From: an uncultured Asticcacaulis sp.
GTDB lineage: Bacteria > Pseudomonadota > Alphaproteobacteria > Caulobacterales > Caulobacteraceae
NCBI GenBank assembly: GCA_946480125.1
Contig: CAMLIY010000071.1
Coordinates: 1 to 12,986, forward strand
DNA length: 12,986 bases
Direction: 5' to 3'
Part shown: piece by piece, positions 7,702 to 12,986 of the stretch
Layout of the letters: each line of letters starts with the position of its first letter
Position numbering within the stretch: position 1 is the first letter of the stretch
Notes under the pieces: generated by a model
What the model saw: only the letters and a program-made list of their open reading frames with translations
Databases searched by the model: none
What the model was told of the DNA's origin: nothing
Translations under genes and position numbers: made by a program

Positions 7702-7718
7702 GTGACAATCTATGTCAC
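7702..7718. promoter_or_regulatory. 17-base perfect inverted repeat GTGACA-N5-TGTCAC between divergent genes
   Basis: The arms GTGACA (7702-7707) and TGTCAC (7713-7718) match exactly. A further half-site-like TGACA follows at 7726-7730. The element lies in the 212-base gap between the GH27 gene and the disordered-protein gene and could serve either. It is not a CRP/FNR site: the GTGA and TCAC halves are nine rather than six bases apart. I see no convincing matching promoter hexamers on the plus strand. Confidence 0.4.
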
Positions 7719-7786
7719 GTGAAACTGACAATACGTAATGCGTCGATCTTCATATCCGCATCCTTTCAAAGACTTAAGGAGTTACC

Positions 7787-8779
7787 ATGGCCACCACAGG
7801 ACCCTCCCAGACAACCTCTGATAAAGGCGCGGAAAAGATCAAAAAAGGTAAAGCGCCCCGTATCCAGCGCGATAATGATACGGATCATGTCAGCAACGCA
7901 GAGACACATAACAAAGCGACGCGTCAGGAAAGCCGTGACCGGGACGAGCACAAACACTTCCATGCCGCCGACGCTCAAGACATCAAACGTTCTCAATCCT
8001 CTGCGCGTGCACAAAAGCGGGAAAAGGGTTGGGAAGATAATAGGGACCATGGGGAAAACAGACGCGATGCCCGCGGGGCTGATGACAATTATTCACCGGA
8101 CAATTATCACCATAACAGCGCCTACCTGTCCTCTAATGGCGCAAGCGACGTTCGCGCGGCCGGCCATCGCTACCAGCAGATGGGACACGGGGCTAATCGC
8201 CGCCCCGATGATGGCTATGGAGATGCCATCAGCGAAGTGGATAGCAGATACCTGGGTGATCGACGTGGCAATGATGATCGCCGGGAAGACCGCTGGCGTG
8301 AAGAAAGCAGATATAATGACCGGGGTCACTACGACGGCAACCGGGCCGAACGTGATCGTTATGAATTGAACGACCGCCAGAACGGCTGGCAGGCCAATGT
8401 GCGTGTCGATAACCGCGGAGATGACCGTCGCCACCCGGATGATCGCCATTTTCATAATAATTGGCGCGACCAGCAATGGCGTGAAACGGCTTCACGCAGC
8501 GATCGTCATCAGTGGCGGCCAAACGATGATGAACGTAATGAACAGCGTAATGGTAGCGAATATGATCGCGATCGCGGCTCATATGGCAATTCGCGATTCC
8601 GTGATGATGATTACGGCTACAGGACATCGCGCCACGACAGCGATCAGTATAGGGGTGATTATAGCCGCGAAGATGAGCGGAATTACCCGCAACAGCCGCG
8701 CGGATATTCGGCCACTTCAGAACGCGATTATGATGATCGTAATCCGTCCCACGACAGAAACCGCAACCGTTACAGATAA
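7787..8779 (+). CDS. Intrinsically disordered Arg/Asp/Tyr-rich protein, 330 residues
   Basis: I do not recognise a named family. The protein is extremely hydrophilic, with no cysteine and only three Leu, four Ile and three Phe. Residues 1-80 contain lysine; residues 81-330 contain none, but hold about 49 arginines plus many Asp, Asn, Gly, His, Gln and about 19 tyrosines, often as RD, DR, RY and YR pairs. Such a polyampholyte should be unfolded and is of the composition that forms condensates or binds nucleic acid or membranes; that role is inference. There is no signal peptide, so it is probably cytoplasmic. The start is firm: TTAAGGAG lies six bases before the ATG. Hydrophobic open frames in the same DNA are by-products of repeated GAT-CGN codons. 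A CBS-domain gene follows after 42 bases, probably co-transcribed. Stress or desiccation protection is one possibility. Confidence 0.8.
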   Translation: MATTGPSQTTSDKGAEKIKKGKAPRIQRDNDTDHVSNAETHNKATRQESRDRDEHKHFHAADAQDIKRSQSSARAQKREKGWEDNRDHGENRRDARGADDNYSPDNYHHNSAYLSSNGASDVRAAGHRYQQMGHGANRRPDDGYGDAISEVDSRYLGDRRGNDDRREDRWREESRYNDRGHYDGNRAERDRYELNDRQNGWQANVRVDNRGDDRRHPDDRHFHNNWRDQQWRETASRSDRHQWRPNDDERNEQRNGSEYDRDRGSYGNSRFRDDDYGYRTSRHDSDQYRGDYSREDERNYPQQPRGYSATSERDYDDRNPSHDRNRNRYR

Positions 8780-8821
8780 TTAAACATCGTATATTCCGCC
8801 CTTTTAGCCAGGAGTGCGTCC

Positions 8822-9232
8822 ATGTATGTCAAGGATATCATGAGTACAGATTTCCATCTGGCCAGTCCTCAGACGACCTTAAAACAAGCGGCTGAAATAA
8901 TGCGCGATGGCGATTTTGGCTACCTCCCGGTGGGTGACAATATCAAGCTTAAGGGCGCCATTACCGACCGTGACATTGTGATACGCGCTGTGGCCGATGG
9001 CGTCGATTCGCAAACCCCTATAGGCGACATCATGTCGGAGACCATTATCTATTGCTTCGAAGATGATGATTTGCGCGAGGCGGCGGACCTGATGAAGAGA
9101 GAACAAATTCGCCGGCTGGTCGTGTTGAACAGCAATAAGCGTGTTGTTGGCGTGATTACGCTTGGAGATGTGGCGCGCGCCGATCAACAAAAACTGGCGG
9201 GTGAAATCGAAATACAGGTGGCGCAAATCTGA
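8822..9232 (+). CDS. Two-CBS-domain protein
   Basis: This 136-residue cytoplasmic protein consists almost entirely of a tandem CBS pair (Bateman module), domain 1 at about residues 1-60 and domain 2 at about 66-122. Recurrent features are VKDIMS at the start, PVGDNIKLKGAITDRDIVIRAV in the first domain and RRLVVLNSNKRVVGVITLGDVA in the second. Stand-alone CBS pairs bind adenine nucleotides (AMP, ATP, NAD, SAM) and act as energy or redox sensors, usually as dimers; the partner is unknown here. A good AGGAG Shine-Dalgarno site is seven bases before the ATG. The gene follows the disordered-protein gene by 42 bases and precedes the triple-YbjQ gene by 109 bases, so the first two are probably one transcript. 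The ligand cannot be read from sequence. Confidence 0.9.
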   Translation: MYVKDIMSTDFHLASPQTTLKQAAEIMRDGDFGYLPVGDNIKLKGAITDRDIVIRAVADGVDSQTPIGDIMSETIIYCFEDDDLREAADLMKREQIRRLVVLNSNKRVVGVITLGDVARADQQKLAGEIEIQVAQI

Positions 9233-9341
9233 GCGCGGCCCTTCAAGTCGCAATCAGAAAAAGATCGCTCCGTCGCCGTTGACTTTTGGTCCAAAAAACC
9301 GCCACCCTTGCTTTGTCAATCACAGGCAATGGAGTGGCATC

Positions 9342-10466
9342 GTGGCTAAGGTTACCGGTCTGTCAGGCAATGAAATCTATTGCATGGCGCTTAAAGGATA
9401 TTCCGCCGGCGAGCTGGTGGTCGGGAATAGTGTCAATTCCATGGGCTTCCTTGGCTCTCTCGGCGCCGGTCTCAACAATATGCTGGGCGGCGAAATTCCC
9501 CAGGTAACGCAGGCCATTCAGGATGGCCGCATGCACGCCTTCGCCCGCATGACCAAGGAAGCGCAAAACCATGGCGCGTCGGGTGTCGCCGGCGTTTCCG
9601 GCGATCTGCGCGCCTTTTCCGGCAATACTGAATTCCTGTTCGTCGGTTCGTGCGTATTTTCAAAAGCCGGGGGCGTTCCGTTCTTCACCACGGCCGGCAA
9701 TGCCCAGGAGCTTTACTGCCACATGGATGCTGGCTATCGGCCGATCCAGCATGTTTTTGGCAATATCGCCTATTCGATGGGGATTGGCGGCGGCTTTATT
9801 GGGGCACTCAAACAATTGGGGCGGGGTGAGATTTCAGAATATTCTGACGTTTTCAACAAAACCCGCCACAAGGCGCTTGACCGGATCACCGCCGCAGCAC
9901 GGGCCGATGGCGCCAATGCGGTGCTTGGTATCCGCACCACCATCCTGCCATGGATGGGCACACACGAGATGGTCATGACAGGCACGGCGGCGCATCACCC
10001 AGGCCTGCCATCTGATGGTGTGGTATCATCGGATCTGACCGGCGAGGAATTGTGGTCGATGGCGTCACTTGGCTACGCCCCTATGAAGTTGCTGATGTCG
10101 ACCTCTATCTATTCGCTAGGCCTTGTTGGCGGCATTTTTTCGGCATTTAAAGCCTTCGCCAAGGGCGAAATCAGCGAACTGACCTCGCTGGTGCACGATG
10201 CCCGCGAACATGCACTCGATCGTCTCAAGGCCGAGGCTGATTCGATCGGCGCCGAAGAGGTGGTAGGGGTAAAGACCTACATCATCGAAATCGGCCAGGG
10301 GCTGATCGAGTTCATGGCCATCGGCACGGCGGTGCGCAAGGCTTCAGGAATGGGAACCGAAACCCAGATGATGCCGGCCCAGGCCATTGTCCATGACAAG
10401 GATACCTGGATGGATTCGGACATGGGTATGTCGCTGATGCGTCCGGTGGATAGTCAGGGCGCATAG
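9342..10466 (+). CDS. Protein with three tandem YbjQ-like (DUF74) domains
   Basis: This 374-residue protein contains three diverged copies of a YbjQ/DUF74 fold of about 100 residues each: residues about 9-106, 121-216 and 233-331. Each copy has an entry motif (GNEIYC, AQELYC, GEELWS), a central GEI segment followed by an Arg/His-Ala-rich helix ending in GA, and a closing strand pair (TEFLFVGS, HEMVMTG, IEFMAIG). Single-domain YbjQ forms a ring-like homopentamer; metal binding has been proposed but the role is not established. The GTG at 9342 is preferred: GGAG lies seven bases before it, whereas the open frame extends back into the CBS gene without a ribosome-binding site. Copies 2 and 3 carry hydrophobic glycine-rich stretches that might touch a membrane. 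About 40 C-terminal residues are Met/Asp-rich and unassigned. Confidence 0.82.
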   Translation: MAKVTGLSGNEIYCMALKGYSAGELVVGNSVNSMGFLGSLGAGLNNMLGGEIPQVTQAIQDGRMHAFARMTKEAQNHGASGVAGVSGDLRAFSGNTEFLFVGSCVFSKAGGVPFFTTAGNAQELYCHMDAGYRPIQHVFGNIAYSMGIGGGFIGALKQLGRGEISEYSDVFNKTRHKALDRITAAARADGANAVLGIRTTILPWMGTHEMVMTGTAAHHPGLPSDGVVSSDLTGEELWSMASLGYAPMKLLMSTSIYSLGLVGGIFSAFKAFAKGEISELTSLVHDAREHALDRLKAEADSIGAEEVVGVKTYIIEIGQGLIEFMAIGTAVRKASGMGTETQMMPAQAIVHDKDTWMDSDMGMSLMRPVDSQGA

Positions 10467-10501
10467 CTGGATATTACCCCCGTCATAACCATATTGTCGT
10501 C

Positions 10502-11083
10502 ATGCGTCTGTTTGATGAAATTGCCACCTGCACGCTCTGCGCGGCGCATCTGCCCCTTGGGCCAAGACCCGTGGTGCGGGCATCCGATTCGCGCGCTAAA
10601 ATCTTGATCATTGGCCAAGCGCCGGGCACAAAAGTCCATGCCTCCGGTGTGCCATGGGATGATGCGTCCGGCAATCGCCTGCGCGACTGGATAGGTGTCA
10701 CGCCGGATCAGTTTTATGATGAAAGCCGGTTTGCCATCATGCCGATGGGCTTCTGTTATCCCGGTCGTGGCAAAGGCGGCGACAATCCCCCTCGCCCCGA
10801 ATGCGCGCCGTTGTGGCATCACCGTTTGCGCTGCAGCCTGCCGAATATCCGCCTCACCCTGCTGATCGGCGCCTATGCGCAGGCGCACTATCTCGGGGTC
10901 CGGCGTAAGGCCACCCTGGGAGAGACCGTCCGGAACTGGCGCGACTATATTGACGAGGGCTATCTTCCCCTCGTCCATCCCTCGCCGCGCAATGGTATCT
11001 GGCTAAGAAAAAATCTGTGGTTTGAAGCCGAGATCGTACCTTATTTACGCGAACATATCGCCACCCTAACAGGCACTGTCTGA
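10502..11083 (+). CDS. Uracil-DNA glycosylase superfamily protein, probably iron-sulfur type
   Basis: This 193-residue protein belongs to the UDG superfamily, which excises uracil or related damaged bases from DNA to leave abasic sites. Motif 1 is GQAPG at residues 38-42, followed by GVPWDDASGNRLRDW, and motif 2 is HPSPRN at 159-164. Four cysteines, C10 and C13 (CxxC), C85 and C101, are spaced like the 4Fe-4S ligands of family 4 enzymes. Family 4 usually has Glu at the second position of motif 1 where this protein has Gln, so specificity may differ. There is no clear Shine-Dalgarno site before 10502, which lies 35 bases after the previous gene. The stop shares one base with the start of the SRAP gene (TGATG), so the two are likely coupled. 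Activity on uracil is inferred from family. Confidence 0.85.
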   Translation: MRLFDEIATCTLCAAHLPLGPRPVVRASDSRAKILIIGQAPGTKVHASGVPWDDASGNRLRDWIGVTPDQFYDESRFAIMPMGFCYPGRGKGGDNPPRPECAPLWHHRLRCSLPNIRLTLLIGAYAQAHYLGVRRKATLGETVRNWRDYIDEGYLPLVHPSPRNGIWLRKNLWFEAEIVPYLREHIATLTGTV

Positions 11084-11670
11084 TGTGCGGACAATACGAG
11101 GCGAGGCTATATCTCAATTTTCTGAAAAACGTCCTGCACCTGCCGGATCTGCCGGATCAAGTGGAATATGGCGCCACAGCAAAGGTCGCGCCGACCGATG
11201 GGGCGCCGATCGTCATTGAAAATCCCGAAACCGGGCGGCTGGAAGTCATTCCTGCGCGATTTGGTCTGATCCCGCACTGGTATTCGGGTTCGCTTAAGGA
11301 CTGGAAGGTATCGACCTTCAACGCCCGGCTGGATACGGTGACTGAAAAGCCAGTCTTTAAGGGCGCGTGGAAATACCGTCACGCCCTCGTGCCGGCGGAT
11401 GCCTTTCATGAATGGTCAGGCACAAAAAATGCCCGGAAAAAGTGGCGGATCACGCGCGGCGATAATCAACCCCTGGCCTTTGCAGGTCTGTGGGACTGCG
11501 CCAATTTGCTGGAAGGTGAGATATGGAGTTTCACTCTGCTGACGCGTGAGGCCGGTCCGGATATGTCCGCTATCCATGACCGTGAACCGGTGGTTTTGCC
11601 CCCGATCAGTGGGACAACTGGCTGCGAAGAAAGCCGGTCGATCTGGCCGTTGGCGCGCCATTCAAACTGA
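11083..11670 (+). CDS. SRAP-domain protein (YedK/HMCES family), frame disrupted near the 3' end
   Basis: SRAP proteins attach covalently to abasic sites in single-stranded DNA through cysteine 2 and protect them from strand breaks. Expected active-site residues are present: C2, N80 in STFNARLDT, E110 in VPADAFHEW and H165 in AIHDRE, each offset by zero or five from E. coli YedK (C2, N75, E105, H160). Residue 4 is Gln where Arg is usual. As written, the frame encodes 195 residues, but after VVLPP the sequence stops resembling the family. A one-base shift at the five-C run 11599-11603 restores DQWDNWL and about 30 more residues ending at 11714, so the ancestral protein was near 210 residues. 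This is either a sequencing error or a real frameshift; all catalytic residues precede it. The start is coupled to the UDG gene by TGATG. Confidence 0.85.
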   Translation: MCGQYEARLYLNFLKNVLHLPDLPDQVEYGATAKVAPTDGAPIVIENPETGRLEVIPARFGLIPHWYSGSLKDWKVSTFNARLDTVTEKPVFKGAWKYRHALVPADAFHEWSGTKNARKKWRITRGDNQPLAFAGLWDCANLLEGEIWSFTLLTREAGPDMSAIHDREPVVLPPISGTTGCEESRSIWPLARHSN

Positions 11671-11714
11671 CGGCGGAGGTTATACCCGCGCCTGTGCAGG
11701 CGACATTGTTCTGA
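11604..11714 (+). pseudogene. Displaced C-terminal coding segment of the SRAP gene
   Basis: Read from 11604 (GAT CAG TGG), this frame gives DQWDNWLRRKPVDLAVGAPF and continues through VIPAPVQATLF to a TGA at 11712-11714. SRAP proteins normally follow the catalytic HDR motif with a PP-x-W-x-x-WL segment, which is what appears here and not in the frame that runs to 11670. The stop then lies two bases from the end of the converging ClC gene, matching the tight packing elsewhere in the window. Confidence 0.8.
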
Positions 11715-11716
11715 CC

Positions 11717-12986
11717 CTACATCTCACCGAAGAATTCGCGCTGTGAGCGCTCCAGCTCCTCGACATATCGCCGATTGACATATTTTTCCGTCAGCAGGCC
11801 GAGCAATTTGTGATTTTCATCCACCACCGCCAGATCGTCGACACCGAAATGCTCAAACACCCGCATAATCGCCGATATATCCATGTCCGGCCGCACATAG
11901 ACCTCGGTCTGTCGGGCCAGTTCTTTTAACGGCGTCAGCGTTTCCTGAGTTTCGATCCACGCTTCTGGGGTCAGGACAATACCGCGATAATCGCCCTCAT
12001 GATCGACCAGAAGTACCCGGGAGGTGGAACCTAGAGGCACCTGTTCGCGCATGGCGGCAACGCTAATGTCGTCCGGTAAGACCGTATGATTCTTGCGCAT
12101 AAGGCTCAGCGCCGTAAGGGCCTTTACCCAGCCAATATCGCGCGCATTACGCACGGTTTCGCCGCGCAGGTGCAGACGCCAGGTCGAAAAGGAGTAGCCG
12201 AAGCGCTCGCGGATAATGGCGCTCGAACACAGCGCGGCCGTCACCACGGCCGCCGTCAGGTTGAAGTCGTGTGTCACTTCCAGCACCATTAGCGACATGG
12301 TCATAGGTCCGCCCACCACCGCAACCGCCAGAGCCGCCATGCCGACCAGTGACGCATTGAGGATATCAAGATCGGCGGCGGGATAGATATGGTTGATAAT
12401 CTGGGCGAACGCAGCGCCAAGCAGCGAACCCAGAAACAGCGATGCGAAGAAGAGGCCGCCGCGAAAGCCAAAGGCCAGTGAAATTACAGAAGCGCACAAT
12501 TTGAGGGCGAAGATCGCCAGTAAAGTGACTACCGTGGCCTGCTGCGCCATATAGAGATGCATGGCGCCATGACCTGAACTCAAGGCTTGCGGTGCCGCCC
12601 ATGCCACGGGTATCAGAAAAATACCGCCAATCAGCGGTCGCCATATTTCACCAATCGGCAGTTTCCGCACCACCGCTTCCATGCTGGCCACCAGCCGGAT
12701 TATGGCGATGCCTACACCGGCACACACTGCCCCCAGAACGGCGTAAAGCAGGTAACCGCTGATTTCAATGGTCTGGCCGATGGTCGAGGCGATGACAAAT
12801 GGCTCGATATTCATCAATTGCGCCGCCAGAACAGCCATTAGCGACGCCGCCGCCACTGGCGCCAGCGCTGATACGGTATAGCCGCCCAGAACCAGTTCAA
12901 AGGCATAAAAGGCGCCGGCCAGTGGCGCACCGAACGCCGCGCCGATGGCGGCGCCAGCGCCGGCGCCAACCAGGGTGCGCAGCGAC
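11717..12986 (-). CDS. ClC-family chloride channel/transporter with C-terminal CBS domains (5' end outside window)
   Basis: The last 422 residues of an inner-membrane ClC protein are visible; the frame stays open to the window edge, so the true start lies beyond 12986. The visible part begins with GAGAGAAIGAAFGAPLAGAF and FAFEL-like residues typical of the first ClC half, then several hydrophobic helices. It includes FGFRGGLFFASLFLG, the position of the GxFxP chloride-binding motif, where the usual proline is alanine. The gating glutamate motif (GREGP) is upstream of the visible part, so channel and exchanger cannot be told apart. The last 130 or so residues form two CBS domains (RVLLVDHEGDYRGIVL and DDLAVVDENHKLLGLLT), which regulate such transporters by nucleotide binding. 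A GTG at 12856 is only an internal valine. The gene converges on the SRAP gene. Confidence 0.9.
   Translation of the reverse strand, partial: SLRTLVGAGAGAAIGAAFGAPLAGAFYAFELVLGGYTVSALAPVAAASLMAVLAAQLMNIEPFVIASTIGQTIEISGYLLYAVLGAVCAGVGIAIIRLVASMEAVVRKLPIGEIWRPLIGGIFLIPVAWAAPQALSSGHGAMHLYMAQQATVVTLLAIFALKLCASVISLAFGFRGGLFFASLFLGSLLGAAFAQIINHIYPAADLDILNASLVGMAALAVAVVGGPMTMSLMVLEVTHDFNLTAAVVTAALCSSAIIRERFGYSFSTWRLHLRGETVRNARDIGWVKALTALSLMRKNHTVLPDDISVAAMREQVPLGSTSRVLLVDHEGDYRGIVLTPEAWIETQETLTPLKELARQTEVYVRPDMDISAIMRVFEHFGVDDLAVVDENHKLLGLLTEKYVNRRYVEELERSQREFFGEM

Noticed and set aside
7719..8783. Long open frames in the +3 frame and on the minus strand across the disordered-protein gene, some predicting hydrophobic, Ile/Met-rich proteins
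   Set aside because: They arise from repeated GAT-CGN and CGN-GAT codons, which read as ATC, GTG and ATG in the next frame. They lack good ribosome-binding sites, while the 7787 frame has a near-ideal one.
9284..9296. TTTTGG-T-CCAAAA palindrome between the CBS and YbjQ genes
   Set aside because: AT-rich with a one-base centre and no following T-run; too weak to call a terminator or operator.
9162..9341. Longer N-terminus for the triple-YbjQ protein starting inside the CBS gene
   Set aside because: It overlaps the CBS gene by 71 bases, has no ribosome-binding site and adds a basic, non-family sequence; the GTG at 9342 has GGAG at proper spacing.
10502..11714. UDG-SRAP pair as part of a phage-defence island
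   Set aside because: No nuclease, helicase, integrase or other defence gene accompanies it, and neighbours are ordinary chromosomal genes.

Overview
The window looks like a chromosomal segment of a moderately GC-rich alphaproteobacterium. The protein flavour, codon use and compact layout recall Caulobacterales such as Asticcacaulis, but there is no rRNA or marker gene to fix this, so the assignment is tentative. I see no phage, transposon, CRISPR, tRNA or rRNA.

Region 1 (1-5757) is amino-acid catabolism. A 525-base AT-rich non-coding stretch with phased A-tracts precedes a two-gene operon, alanine racemase plus D-amino-acid dehydrogenase (alr/dadX-dadA, 4-base overlap), which takes L-alanine through D-alanine to pyruvate. 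It converges on a gene for an XRE-cupin regulator. That regulator is divergent from a second two-gene operon, kbl plus a short-chain (SDR-type) L-threonine 3-dehydrogenase, which takes threonine to glycine and acetyl-CoA. The 99-base gap between regulator and kbl holds two palindromes that are good operator candidates.

Region 2 (5758-7574) holds a small orphan gene of 105 codons and a converging gene for a Tat-exported GH27 alpha-galactosidase-like enzyme. The orphan's Shine-Dalgarno site is buried in a predicted RNA hairpin.

Region 3 (7575-10466) resembles a small stress or envelope cluster. It encodes a 330-residue disordered Arg/Asp/Tyr-rich protein that has no lysine in its last 250 residues, a two-CBS-domain protein, and a protein with three tandem YbjQ-like (DUF74) domains. 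None of the three has an obvious enzymatic role.

Region 4 (10502-11714) pairs a uracil-DNA-glycosylase-superfamily protein with an SRAP (YedK/HMCES) protein through a TGATG stop-start junction. One enzyme family makes abasic sites and the other shields them covalently. The SRAP frame is broken near its 3' end at a run of five C; a one-base shift restores a normal C-terminus that ends 2 bases from the converging gene.

Region 5 (11717-12986) is the 3' part of a ClC chloride channel/transporter gene with C-terminal CBS domains, running off the window edge.

The strongest candidates for something under-described are the UDG-SRAP pair, the lysine-free disordered protein with its CBS and triple-YbjQ neighbours, and the hairpin-gated orphan gene. 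Two of the three convergent gene pairs overlap by the same TTAA tetranucleotide.
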